Shown here: positions 49,715-58,521 of the stretch, one piece after another
Layout: each line of letters begins with the position of its first letter
How positions within the stretch are numbered: the first letter of the stretch is position 1
NCBI RefSeq assembly: GCF_004216475.1
Contig: NZ_CP022303.1
Location: forward strand, 2,232,001-2,296,000
Direction: 5' to 3'
DNA: 64,000 nt
Source: Thalassococcus sp. S3
Lineage (GTDB): Bacteria; Pseudomonadota; Alphaproteobacteria; Rhodobacterales; Rhodobacteraceae
The notes under the pieces: model-generated
What the model saw: only the letters and a program-made list of their open reading frames with translations
Told to the model about the DNA's origin: nothing
The model's database searches: none
Position numbers and translations under genes: made by a program

Positions 49715-51712
49715 CTAGAGCTCGATCCCGTCATCGGGATCGAGCGAGGCCTGGCGTGCGACCGTGCCGAACCGGTCACGCATGGCTTTAGCGCGCTGCG
49801 CATCATCCTCTGGTTCGTCATCGAGATCGGCGAACTCGCTGTGCGCCGGTGCCGGTTCGGGCGCGATGTCTTCATGTTCAGGAAGGTCGGGCTGCCGACG
49901 GATGCCGCCATCGGTGTCATCGGCTGACGCCTTTCTTTTCTCGGGCGGTGGTGCAGCGATCGGTCCGCGGCCGCTCCAATCGTCTTCCGCAACACTGCCG
50001 GTGTCGGCTGGCGCGGTGCGATCCGGCGGTGGGCCGATCCGGGCCTTGAACTGCGGATCGGCGTAATAACGCGCCTTCTCCCCGCGGACCGGCGGCGCAC
50101 CGGAGACCAGGACGATTTCGTCCGTCGGTGGGAGCTGCATCATCTCGCCCGGCGTCAGAAGCGGTCGTGCCGTCTCCTGCCGTGAGACCATCAGATGCCC
50201 GAGCCAAGGCGATAGCCGATGTCCGGCATAGTTCTTCATGGCGCGCATCTCGGTCGCTGTGCCGAGCGCATCGGATACGCGCTTTGCGGTACGCTCGTCA
50301 TTGGTCGCGAAGGCGACGCGCACATGGCAATTGTCGAGGATCGCGTTGTTCTGACCGTAGGCCTTCTCGATCTGATTGAGCGACTGGGCGATGAGGAAGG
50401 CCTTGATCCCATAGCCCGCCATGAAGGCGAGCTGGCTCTCGAAGAAGTCGAGCCGCCCGAGCGCCGGAAACTCGTCCAGCATGAGCAGCATGCGGTGGGA
50501 GCGTTTAGCATGCAGGTCTTCCGTCAGTCGTCGACCGATCTGGTTGAGCACGAGCCGGATCAGCGGCTTCGTCCGTGAGATGTCCGATGGTGGCACCACG
50601 AGGTACAGCGTTACCGGCCTGTCGCCTGTCACGAGATCGTCGATCCGCCAGTCGCAGCGGCGCGTGACCTTGGCGACGACTGGATCACGATAGAGCCCAA
50701 GAAAACTCATCGCGGTCGAGAGGACGCCCGATCGTTCGTTCTCGGACTTGTTCAGGAGTTCACGCGCGGCCTGCGCGACGACGGGATGCGGGCGATCTTC
50801 GAGATGCGGCGTGCGCATCATGGCCGCGAGCGTCGACTCGATCGGCCGTTTCGGATCGGACAGGAAGGCCGCGACGCCGGCGAGCGTCTTGTCCGCTTCG
50901 GCATAGAGGACATGCAGGATCGCACCGACGAGCAGGGAGTGGCTTGTCTTCTCCCAATGGTTTCGGCGTTCGAGCAAACCTTCGGGATCGACCAGGATAT
51001 CGGCGACGTTCTGGACGTCGCGCACCTCGCTGTCGCCGCGCCGCACTTCGAGCAGCGGATTGTAGGCCGCCGAGGTCGGATCTGTTGGATCGAAGAGCAG
51101 CACGCGACTGAAGCGAGATCGGTAGTTGGCCGTGAGCTGCCAGTTCTCACCCTTGATGTCGTGGACGATGGCCGAGCCTGGCCAGGTCAAGAGCGATGGC
51201 ACGACCAAACCGACGCCCTTGCCGGAGCGCGTCGGCGCGAAGCAGAGCACATGCTCGGGGCCATGGTGCCGGAGATAGCGAGACCGGTAGCGGCCGAGCA
51301 CCACGCCGTCGTCGACGAATAATCCGGCCTCGCGCATATCTTTCTCTGTCCCCCACCGTGCGGAGCCGTAGGTGGTCACGTCACTCGCTTCGCGGGCGCG
51401 CAGGACCGAGAGGAAAATCGCGACGCAAACAGAAGCGATGCCACCGGCCCCTGCGATGATCGCGCCTTCCATGAAGACGCGCGGCGCATAGGCGTCGTAC
51501 CAATACCACCACACGAAGACATTCCACGGCGCGTAGATCGGAAGGCCGAGGATCGTGGTCATCGGCTCGCCGAGTTCGGACTGGAAGCCGAGCCGGAAGG
51601 CCACCCATTGCGTCGCGGCCCAGACGAAGAGAAGCGCGACGGTCGAGACGATGAGGATCTGGCCCCAGAGGATGGCGGTGGCCGGTGAAGCGTGTTTTTT
51701 CGTTGTCATCAA
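49715..51712 (-). CDS. traG: Type IV coupling protein TraG (VirD4-like)
   Basis: The 665-residue coupling protein links the relaxosome to the secretion channel. N-terminal membrane helices (QILIVSTVALLFVWAATQWV; EGAIIAGAGGIASVCVAIFL) are followed by GSARWGTEKDMREAGL, Walker A FAPTRSGKGVGLVVP, Walker B LLMLDEFPALGRLDF and motif III-like FATNDERTA. The C-terminal tail is acidic. It lies between the CopG-type gene and the relaxase. Confidence 0.95.
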   Translation of the reverse strand: MMTTKKHASPATAILWGQILIVSTVALLFVWAATQWVAFRLGFQSELGEPMTTILGLPIYAPWNVFVWWYWYDAYAPRVFMEGAIIAGAGGIASVCVAIFLSVLRAREASDVTTYGSARWGTEKDMREAGLFVDDGVVLGRYRSRYLRHHGPEHVLCFAPTRSGKGVGLVVPSLLTWPGSAIVHDIKGENWQLTANYRSRFSRVLLFDPTDPTSAAYNPLLEVRRGDSEVRDVQNVADILVDPEGLLERRNHWEKTSHSLLVGAILHVLYAEADKTLAGVAAFLSDPKRPIESTLAAMMRTPHLEDRPHPVVAQAARELLNKSENERSGVLSTAMSFLGLYRDPVVAKVTRRCDWRIDDLVTGDRPVTLYLVVPPSDISRTKPLIRLVLNQIGRRLTEDLHAKRSHRMLLMLDEFPALGRLDFFESQLAFMAGYGIKAFLIAQSLNQIEKAYGQNNAILDNCHVRVAFATNDERTAKRVSDALGTATEMRAMKNYAGHRLSPWLGHLMVSRQETARPLLTPGEMMQLPPTDEIVLVSGAPPVRGEKARYYADPQFKARIGPPPDRTAPADTGSVAEDDWSGRGPIAAPPPEKRKASADDTDGGIRRQPDLPEHEDIAPEPAPAHSEFADLDDEPEDDAQRAKAMRDRFGTVARQASLDPDDGIEL

Positions 51713-51724
51713 ATGCTCCGGTGC

Positions 51725-53479
51725 TCAGATCGACAGGCCGCGCTTGCGGCCGAGCGACCAGTCGATGCCTCCGCCTGCCGTGACCGTTCCCGAGACGGTC
51801 TGGCCGAGATGCTTTTCGAGCTGCGGTTTCCAGGGGACGAGCTCGAAGCCCATCCCGTCATCAATCATGGCGAAGCGACCCGACGCGAGATCGAGGCGGT
51901 GGCGGTACGTGCCCGCTAACGTTTCGCCTTCATTGGACTCTCGAAATGGCAGGCCGGTGCTTTTGGCGATCTTGCTCGCTGCTCCGTCGAGATCGCGCTG
52001 GCGCAGTGTCTTAAGAAGATCACGAGCGAAGGTGATGCGCTGACCTTGTCGCGTCGCGAGGCCCTGGCTGACCAGATGCTCGGCGCGTCGTTCGAGTACG
52101 TCTCGGACCTCTGCGCCGAATCCGTTGTTTGAAAGCGGCGCGCGGGTCTTGGCGAGCGCCAACCGGTCGGCCCATGTGGCACCATCGGCATCGACCTGCT
52201 TTTCCAGCGCAACGTCCGACCGCCCGACCAGCGCGAGGCGTCGCGATCTTCCATCCTTCCCGGCCCAGCTTCGCGTCTCGACGATCCCGCCGACGGGCGT
52301 GTCGCTTGTCAGATCGAGATCGCGGAAGCGCAGGTGATGAATGCGGCCATCGACACCATCAATGATCGCGTAAGCCTCGCCGGAGAGTTCGTTGTGCAAT
52401 CCGCGATCGACGAGCTTACCGAGGATTGGATTGTCCGGTTGTCCCTCAATGGCGAAGTCGGTTTGCGCCCGCGCTTGGGTGTCCATCGCCCGGTGCATCG
52501 TCTTGATGATGTCGCCGCGCACGGCCATCTCGCGCAGCGTGTCTTCCATACCTGATTTTAACTGCCACACAGATGGTGCGAGTTTTTCGGCCAGCCCGAA
52601 CCGTTCCAACGTCTGAGCCCGACCGATCATCCGGCGCTTGAGGTCTTTGTCGTCGAGATCGGGTGCGCCGGGCCGCATATCCGCAATCCCGAGTGTGTCG
52701 TCCGCATAGGACCGCAGCGCCCGGTCCAGGCCAGTCCAGCGCTCGGCCTTCACTTCAACATCGAGACCGGCGGCGATTTCCTTCTCGCTGCGTGGTCCGA
52801 GTTCGAGCTCGACGAGTTCCTCTGCGCGACCCCGCAAACCGCGGCTAATGTAGTCGCGCGAGATCACGAGGTCTTTCCCGTCATCGGCCTTGCCGCGCAC
52901 CATCACATGAATATGCGGATTGTCGGTGTTCCAATGATCGACCGCGACCCAATCGAGTTCGGTGCCGAGATCGCGCTCGGCCTTGGCCATGAGGTCGCGC
53001 GTGAAGGCGCGCAGATCCTCCATCTGTCCGGCGTCTTCCGGCGAGACGATGAAGCGGAAATGATGACGATCGTCTTCGGTGCTCGCGGCGAAGGCGCGAT
53101 CGTCGGCCTGGTCGTGCTCCCTGTCGAACATCGCGGCATCTCGGCCGTCCTTGGTGACGCCCTCGCGCTTCAGATAGTCGAGGTGCTTGGCGAGCGGTGC
53201 GGACCGGAACTTCTGACCGCGATGTCTGACGATCCGCGCATTCACCACAACCCGGCGCTGCGTTCGCGCGAGGCCTCTTGTGGCTCGCACGAAGCGTCCA
53301 CGTCCAAACGTCGACTGGCCGGCACGACCGCCGCTCGTCCTGAAATGATTGCCGGTATGCCCCGCCTTCCTCGCGGCGCGCATGACCTGTCCGACGAAGC
53401 TCTTCGCGCGCTTGGCCGACGGCCCCTTGTCGCGGATACGCCCCGGCTTGATGCGAATGTCGTTATCGCGCTGGCTCAT
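51725..53479 (-). CDS. Relaxase, DUF3363 (VirD2-like) type
   Basis: The 584-residue protein nicks oriT and leads the strand into the recipient. In the N-terminal relaxase domain the metal triad is visible as H189-x-H191 in DNPHIHVMVRG and HHFRFIVSPEDA near residue 139. Tyr102, in HLDYLKREGV, is a candidate nucleophile. The C-terminal half (residues about 330-584, ending SLGRKRGLSI) corresponds to DUF3363. It is the standard relaxase of this alphaproteobacterial ICE type. Confidence 0.93.
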   Translation of the reverse strand: MSQRDNDIRIKPGRIRDKGPSAKRAKSFVGQVMRAARKAGHTGNHFRTSGGRAGQSTFGRGRFVRATRGLARTQRRVVVNARIVRHRGQKFRSAPLAKHLDYLKREGVTKDGRDAAMFDREHDQADDRAFAASTEDDRHHFRFIVSPEDAGQMEDLRAFTRDLMAKAERDLGTELDWVAVDHWNTDNPHIHVMVRGKADDGKDLVISRDYISRGLRGRAEELVELELGPRSEKEIAAGLDVEVKAERWTGLDRALRSYADDTLGIADMRPGAPDLDDKDLKRRMIGRAQTLERFGLAEKLAPSVWQLKSGMEDTLREMAVRGDIIKTMHRAMDTQARAQTDFAIEGQPDNPILGKLVDRGLHNELSGEAYAIIDGVDGRIHHLRFRDLDLTSDTPVGGIVETRSWAGKDGRSRRLALVGRSDVALEKQVDADGATWADRLALAKTRAPLSNNGFGAEVRDVLERRAEHLVSQGLATRQGQRITFARDLLKTLRQRDLDGAASKIAKSTGLPFRESNEGETLAGTYRHRLDLASGRFAMIDDGMGFELVPWKPQLEKHLGQTVSGTVTAGGGIDWSLGRKRGLSI

Positions 53480-53624
53480 GCTCGAGCCGCCCCAAAATCA
53501 GGCATGGCACGGTGAAAGCCGCGTATAATCAGGAAGATAGCTGTACATGCAGCACTGTGACCAAGTGCGCAGCACGCAAAAACCCCAACAACAACAACGC
53601 CGTAGCGCCCCTGCGCGTCCGGCC

Positions 53625-53645
53625 TTTTATCTTGCCCTCCCGTCG
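53625..53645 (+). other. Candidate oriT nic site
   Basis: Between the relaxase start and the lytic transglycosylase end lies TATCTTG-CCCTCC (53628-53640). It resembles the RP4 nic region TATCCTG-CCCG, where the nick falls after the G. Its position next to the relaxase gene fits. The predicted nick is between 53634 and 53635. The region from 53480 to 53726 has no gene. Confidence 0.4.
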
Positions 53646-53708
53646 TTGATGTTGGCTGCAATCCTTCGTCTGCCGCAATTCGTACGAAGCAGCACGACGG
53701 AACGGGGC

Positions 53709-53742
53709 GGAGCCAGATCGGTGCCTTCATCGATCTGGCTCC
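53709..53742. repeat. Perfect 12-bp inverted repeat overlapping transglycosylase stop
   Basis: GGAGCCAGATCG (53709-53720) pairs perfectly with CGATCTGGCTCC (53731-53742), loop 10 bases. The stop codon of the transglycosylase (53727-53729) lies in the loop. It could terminate that transcript, although no T tract follows, or belong to the oriT region. Confidence 0.7.
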
Positions 53743-54476
53743 CCGGTTCCGGAGACGAAAAGCGCGTTCGGCTGGCTGTTCTGTGAACCTGGCTGGGTCA
53801 GTTCTTCTGCGGTCTGAACATCGACTGACGTGCGGTTTGGTTCGGTTCTGCGTTGCCCTTCACGCGAAGCTGTGACGGGCGCAAAGAGCGGGGCAGCTTG
53901 CCATCGATCTGCGGAAACCGTGTGGATGGACTGCAACGGGGGTGCACCCGAAAATCCGAGTTCCTGCGAAAGCGCAGCAACGTAGCGACGGGTTTCTCGC
54001 GGCAAGGTGCGCCCGGTTCGCAGGTGCTCGGCATACCGTCCGGGTCCGGCATTATAGGCAGCCAAGAACCCCGGCGTGCCGAACTGGTCGTACATCTGGC
54101 GCAGATAGGCCGTGCCCGCGAGGATGTTCTCGCGGCGGTCGAACGGGTCCGATCCGAACCCATGGGCCGCGCGAAGCTCGGCCCAGGTGCCGGGCATGAT
54201 TTGCATGAGGCCCATCGCACCGGCGCTGCTGACGGCGCGCGAATTGCCCGCACTTTCGGCCCGCATGACGGCGCGTATCCAGCGCTCGGGGATGCGGAAG
54301 CGTTGCGCCGCTTCGGCAGTGTAAGCGTCGATATCAGATATCGGCGCGACGGTCTCCGCGGAGCGCGAGACCGTATCCTGTGCGTCAGCGGCGGGGGGAT
54401 TGGCGCAACCGGAAAGCGCGATCAGGATCCCGGAAGTGGCGATGAGACGACGGCCGGAAGCAAGGAGGAAGGCCAT
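53727..54476 (-). CDS. Lytic transglycosylase (conjugation-associated)
   Basis: The 249-residue lipoprotein-type enzyme has the signal LIATSGILIALSGCANPP (lipobox LSGC) and an SLT fold with the catalytic Glu in VMRAESAGNSRAVSSAGAMG, then GLMQIMPGTW and AAYNAGPG. It opens peptidoglycan locally for the mating channel. The start ATG 54476 lies 4 bases after the TraF stop; the longer frame to 54836 is a shadow of the TraF gene. Confidence 0.92.
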   Translation of the reverse strand: MAFLLASGRRLIATSGILIALSGCANPPAADAQDTVSRSAETVAPISDIDAYTAEAAQRFRIPERWIRAVMRAESAGNSRAVSSAGAMGLMQIMPGTWAELRAAHGFGSDPFDRRENILAGTAYLRQMYDQFGTPGFLAAYNAGPGRYAEHLRTGRTLPRETRRYVAALSQELGFSGAPPLQSIHTVSADRWQAAPLFAPVTASREGQRRTEPNRTSVDVQTAEELTQPGSQNSQPNALFVSGTGEPDR

Positions 54477-54480
54477 CCGC

Positions 54481-54993
54481 TCAGCCCTCCCGCGTCCAGA
54501 TCGGGACGGCACGGCCAATGATCGTGTCGCGCGGCAGCGGCCCGAAATACCGTCCGTCGAGACTTCCTTCCGTGTCTGGATTGAGGAAGAAGATCTGATC
54601 GTCGGTAAGTTGATGACAGCCCTGCCAGACCGGCAGCGGGCGGTCGAAGCGGTCGCGCTCTTTCGCGATCGCGACGGTGGTGCCGTCGATGCTGACCGTG
54701 ACGCCGATGCGGCAGACACGCTGTCCGGGGAGCGCGGCGACATGCTTGATGAGCGGGACATTGGCGCCGAGATAGCCGTGCTCCAGGAGCCAGTCGCCGA
54801 GCGGGGATGGCGGTTCGAGAACGACCAGATCGCCAATGTTCGGCTTGTCGAGCGGCTGCACGGCGTAGAAGCCGATGGGCACGCTGCCTGACGCGTTCCA
54901 GACGAGGATCGGGTTGGCGCGAATGATCGCGGATAGCGCGATCAAGGCGATACCGGTGCTGCTGATGATGAGCGACGGGCGCGCGCGTTTCAT
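54481..54993 (-). CDS. traF: S26-family pilin peptidase TraF
   Basis: The 170-residue protein has an N-terminal membrane segment (LIISSTGIALIALSAIIRA) and the S26 catalytic Ser in SGSVPIGFYAV, with the catalytic Lys in VPLIKHVAALPGQ. In RP4 TraF processes and circularises the TrbC pilin. It overlaps DUF2840 by 4 bases. Confidence 0.93.
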   Translation of the reverse strand: MKRARPSLIISSTGIALIALSAIIRANPILVWNASGSVPIGFYAVQPLDKPNIGDLVVLEPPSPLGDWLLEHGYLGANVPLIKHVAALPGQRVCRIGVTVSIDGTTVAIAKERDRFDRPLPVWQGCHQLTDDQIFFLNPDTEGSLDGRYFGPLPRDTIIGRAVPIWTREG

Positions 54994-55454
54994 GCCGCCA
55001 GCACCCGACGTTTGAGCCAGGCCTCATGCCGAAACGGCGTGTAGCGGCGCGGCTCGAGGTTGCAGCTGAGGCGGTTATGAACGTGCCGCCAGTGGTCCGG
55101 GCAGACCTCTTCCGGCGCAATGTCTTCCGCCTCAATCTGGTCGATTGAGAGCAGCACAGCTTCGACCTTGGGCCAGCTGGAAAGCCGCAACAGAGACACC
55201 CCGCCGGGCGTCACGAACGGTACCGTGGAATAGCGCTCGTCGGCGCGGACCGCTTGCAGGATATCGATCCGGCTCTCTACCGTGCCGTAGTCGTTCGCGG
55301 CCCAGCGGACGAAGGCGAAGATGCTGCCAGGATCGACGCCGACGACGCGAACCGAGCGGCTCCGAATCGTCTCCTGAACGATCTGACCGAAGCGCAGCCA
55401 GCGTTCGATCCGGCCTTCAATCCACGTCAGCTCAATGGTTGTGCGCCCGCTCAT
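54990..55454 (-). CDS. DUF2840 protein
   Basis: The 154-residue protein (TIELTWIEGRIERWLRFGQ, then RWAANDYGTVESRIDILQAV) matches DUF2840, a conserved unknown found before traF in alphaproteobacterial conjugative elements. It overlaps traF and the HTH gene by 4 bases each, so it belongs to the DNA-processing operon. The function is unknown. Confidence 0.88.
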   Translation of the reverse strand: MSGRTTIELTWIEGRIERWLRFGQIVQETIRSRSVRVVGVDPGSIFAFVRWAANDYGTVESRIDILQAVRADERYSTVPFVTPGGVSLLRLSSWPKVEAVLLSIDQIEAEDIAPEEVCPDHWRHVHNRLSCNLEPRRYTPFRHEAWLKRRVLAA

Positions 55455-55735
55455 GAGCGCTTCTCGCCGCTATAGGCGGGTGAAATCGCGGCATGGCGTT
55501 TGGCGGGAAGGACGGTGTCGCCCGTGTCGTCGGAGGTCGAGCGTTTCTCACCACGGCCGACCCAGGCTTGCAGATCTTCGACCGCGTAGACGACACGCCC
55601 GCCGATCTTGGAATACTTCGGACCGGTCCCGTAGGTGCGGTGTTTCTCCAGCGTTCGGCCAGACAGGCCGAGAAAACGGGCGGCTTCGGGGGTTCTGAGA
55701 TAGCGCGGCGGCAGGCCGGCATTGGGATCGGGCAT
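55451..55735 (-). CDS. Helix-turn-helix (AlpA/excisionase-like) protein
   Basis: The 94-residue protein has a winged helix of the MerR/AlpA type: RYLRTPEAARFLGLSGRTLEKHR, then GRVVYAVEDLQAWVGRGEK. Such proteins act as excisionases or operon regulators in ICEs. In related elements repA and parA genes usually lie between this gene and DUF2840; here the two overlap directly by 4 bases. Confidence 0.88.
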   Translation of the reverse strand: MPDPNAGLPPRYLRTPEAARFLGLSGRTLEKHRTYGTGPKYSKIGGRVVYAVEDLQAWVGRGEKRSTSDDTGDTVLPAKRHAAISPAYSGEKRS

Positions 55736-55877
55736 CGGGGGCTCCTCTGGTCATCGCGGGTCCGTCGCGGGATGCGAAGGACGGCTGATGGCCAGAGAAG
55801 CGGAGAAGAGCGCCCGGGAGGGATGACGAAGATTTCGGCGAGAAATCGTCACCCTCATTTCGAGGTGAAGATCTAGC

Positions 55878-56738
55878 CTACGGTAGCTGTTGTGGTTGCG
55901 AAGTTTCCGTAGATCGTACCATCTCAGCGGCTGCCGCCGAGAGGTGCTCGAGACGCGGCAGAGATGCAATCAATTCGCAATTCTCGGGGCTCTGCGCTCG
56001 ATAAGGATGATCGTTCGGAAGTGTCTCGAATAGCTCGATTGCGTCGTTGTAGTGGCGATACAACCAAAGGTATTTGCGCAGGACACGCGGATCCGAATGT
56101 TGCAGCCCGTTGCTGACGATCTGCCCGATCCGTGAAAGATATGCGCCATAGGATTCGTCTTCCGCACCCACGACTTCAACAACAGATCGCCACGAGACAT
56201 AATCGAAATAGTGCTCACCATCGTCATCGTCGAGGATGAAACTGCGCACATAGCCTTCTTCGTCGTCTGGCGTATGCATCTCGCTCCGATGCTCACGCGC
56301 TACTGAAATGACTTCCGGATCGATGATGACACGCGGCACGATCGCTTCGCGAGATTCCATCTCGTAAGCGCGGACCATCGCAGGCCCCACAACATGGCGG
56401 TCGTCATGATAGAGGTCCCCAACTGTGACGGCACCGCGCAAAAGATACCCTCGACTTGCGAGCTCGATGATCGTCATTGCCATTGCGTCCAGCAGCCAGA
56501 ACACGCCAGACATCTCATCTACGCGGTAAGAGAAGACGACGGAGTCCGAGAATTGTGTCACCTGCCGGCTCTCTGCGACCGCATCTTCGTCGATTCGACC
56601 GATGGCGTTCAAAGCTGAGATCAACCGGACGAGCGCCTCGCGGTCATCCGTAGTCTCCTCGACGACTTCACGGAAGCCGAGAAAATCCAGAAACAGGATA
56701 AGACGGTGCTCGTAAGTGGGGGATGTGCCGTTCGTCAT
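55878..56738 (-). CDS. Class III nucleotidyl-cyclase-like protein
   Basis: The 286-residue protein shows the class III cyclase/palm pattern: strand beta-1 LILFLDFLGF with metal Asp18, then QFSDSVVF with the second metal Asp65, then RGAVTVGDLY (101-110) and HVVGPAMVRAYEMES (115-129), equivalent to the G-x-V-x-G and G-x-x-V-N-x-A-x-R stretches. The usual transition-state Asn and Arg are not clearly present, so specificity and activity are open. It lies 3 bases after the HEPN-like gene in one operon. I infer a signal-producing role; a known family name cannot be assigned. Confidence 0.7.
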   Translation of the reverse strand: MTNGTSPTYEHRLILFLDFLGFREVVEETTDDREALVRLISALNAIGRIDEDAVAESRQVTQFSDSVVFSYRVDEMSGVFWLLDAMAMTIIELASRGYLLRGAVTVGDLYHDDRHVVGPAMVRAYEMESREAIVPRVIIDPEVISVAREHRSEMHTPDDEEGYVRSFILDDDDGEHYFDYVSWRSVVEVVGAEDESYGAYLSRIGQIVSNGLQHSDPRVLRKYLWLYRHYNDAIELFETLPNDHPYRAQSPENCELIASLPRLEHLSAAAAEMVRSTETSQPQQLP

Positions 56739-56741
56739 GCG

Positions 56742-57659
56742 TCAGACGAGCCTTAGCCCTTGGCGTTGCCGAGTGTTAACCGGAGTGCGGACGTATTCTG
56801 CGGTTGTGCCGCCGATTAGTGCGACGAGGAAGCGGCAAATAAGGGCTTCGAATTCGAGTGTGAGGTTCTGGCTGGTGCCAACGCCATGCAGGGCAAACCC
56901 GAGTGGCTCGCCCATGTAGAGCGCTTCGTGGACGGCATTGTTGCGAATGTCTGCGACTTGGGTGCCGCTAGAAACGGCGGGATCAGCCCAAGTGGGCACG
57001 TCCATTCCAAAGCGTTGGCAGAGCCAGGCTGCACGCTGCGTATGTGTTGGTCTCCTGGCAGGCGGCTGCATTTCGGCCGAGATCGCATAGCAGGCATCGA
57101 GTGCCGTATAGAGATAGAGGAAGCGTTCGAACTGAAGTGCAGGCGGGTATTGAGCTAGGAAGAGTGCGTGCACTGCGGCGGCAAACCGGCGGGTCTGTGG
57201 CGGCACTAACCGGCTGTCGATCCAGAACCTCTCGGCCAATTCAACGCTCTGCTTGAGGCTATCACCCATCAAAACAAAGTCATTCAACGCGCCTGGTTTC
57301 AGTGGCGTGGCATCGAGAAATCCGGCCTCCGTGGCAGTCAAGCGCAAACCGGTGAAGAAGGACAGGCTCCAGAGATGGAAGATCAAATGATCTTCGTTAT
57401 CAGCATTGTTATGTGTGATGCTGTGCGTCTTCGGCAGACCGAACACGCGCGCAGAATAGGGTTTAGCCCGCACTGCGCCCGTCATAATATCCCGCGTTTC
57501 TTGAGGCGGTGCATAGATCCAGTCTTTCTCGATATCCGGACCCTCAAGCAATTCGGCCGCGCTCGATCCGCCGTCAGGAAGAGACTGGATTGTCACGTCG
57601 CCTGCGTGGATGTCGAGCGCATTGGGATAGAACCCGAAGTGGACCGAAAGCTTTGTCAT
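56742..57659 (-). CDS. Putative HEPN-type protein with R-X4-H motif
   Basis: The 305-residue protein has an N-terminal half rich in beta strands (KLSVHFGFYPNALDIHAGD...). The helical C-terminal half has the sequence ADIRNNAVHEALYMG: Arg239 and His244 form R-X4-H, the hallmark of HEPN RNases. Upstream helices (FERFLYLYTALDACYAISAE) and the NA-H pairing recall ApeA-type HEPN proteins of abortive infection. It is the first gene of an operon with the cyclase-like gene. The RNase role is inference. Confidence 0.65.
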   Translation of the reverse strand: MTKLSVHFGFYPNALDIHAGDVTIQSLPDGGSSAAELLEGPDIEKDWIYAPPQETRDIMTGAVRAKPYSARVFGLPKTHSITHNNADNEDHLIFHLWSLSFFTGLRLTATEAGFLDATPLKPGALNDFVLMGDSLKQSVELAERFWIDSRLVPPQTRRFAAAVHALFLAQYPPALQFERFLYLYTALDACYAISAEMQPPARRPTHTQRAAWLCQRFGMDVPTWADPAVSSGTQVADIRNNAVHEALYMGEPLGFALHGVGTSQNLTLEFEALICRFLVALIGGTTAEYVRTPVNTRQRQGLRLV

Positions 57660-57711
57660 GGTGCGACTTTACATGTTCGAAAGCCGGTGAACCACTGAGT
57701 TCCCGCAGATA

Positions 57712-58423
57712 TCAGGTGCGTCCTCCAAGCAGCTCTCTGTACCGATGTTTGACAAGACTCCTGCCGTACTTGGCCAGACGCGCGGTCTGCGCCTTCAGCG
57801 CGCTTGTCTTCCACGGCTCGGCTTCGATCCGATCCTGTCCGAAGTATACGGTTGCAATGTCGCGTAGAGTGGCATCGCATCGTCGAGCGTCGTCGGTCCG
57901 AAGCGCATGCGCGATGCGCGCGCGTCGCTGTCTGGTCAGCCTCTGTTTGGGTCGCCTACCGATCAGAACATCGCGCAAGCGGTGCGCGGCTTTGAGCCGG
58001 ACGTGCCAGTCATCGTCGAGCGGGATGACGATTGCGATGGCGTGATCGGTGTCTTCGGAGGCTGTCGAGACCGCGACGATACCGCCAACCAGGACCTGCC
58101 ATCCCTCCCGGCTTGAACTATCCGAAATGGCAGATGCACTTCGCAGAACGGCGCTGTCCGTGCGCGCTTCAGACGGCGGCTCGGCGATGATGGTCGCGAC
58201 GGCGGGGGCCACGGCCGGTGTCCAGAGCACGTTCGCCGCAGTCGCGTCGCACTCCGGATCGACAGGGAAATCGCAACCCCCATGTCAGCGCGCTGCGTCT
58301 CGACATGGCCGGATATGCCGCCCGATAGCGTGCGTTGCGCCTCAGGCATTCCCAGGCGAGGCCGCCAAGATCGAGATTGTCGAAATAATCGTAGTCGGAT
58401 TCATTGCGCCAATTACCAGGCAT
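57712..58423 (-). pseudogene. DUF6499-DUF2285 regulator split by a frameshift
   Basis: Frame one starts at ATG 58423 (MPGNWRNESDYDYFDNLD, AWECLRRNARYRAAY, LTWGLRFP), the N-terminal DUF6499 domain. Frame two contributes VDPECDATAANVLWTPAVAP and the C-terminal DUF2285 domain (DDDWHVRLKAAHRL through KYGRSLVKHRYRELLGG), ending at 57712. The join falls at about 58261-58268, where one extra base separates RFP from VDP. Fused, the protein would be about 236 residues, the usual length for this ICE regulator. It may be a sequencing error, a real mutation, or recoding. Confidence 0.75.
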
Positions 58424-58521
58424 GATTGCGCTCCCACGATGGTCCGGCGCGTGATAGCGACCGGTAACCCGGAAGTATTCTCCCGTTTTGCGGGAATGCG
58501 TAGGGGGATCATGGGCATAGG

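Noticed and set aside
53476..53730. 84-codon minus-strand frame in the oriT region
   Set aside because: It starts inside the inverted repeat at the transglycosylase end, has a Cys/Ala-rich random composition and no family; the region fits oriT better.
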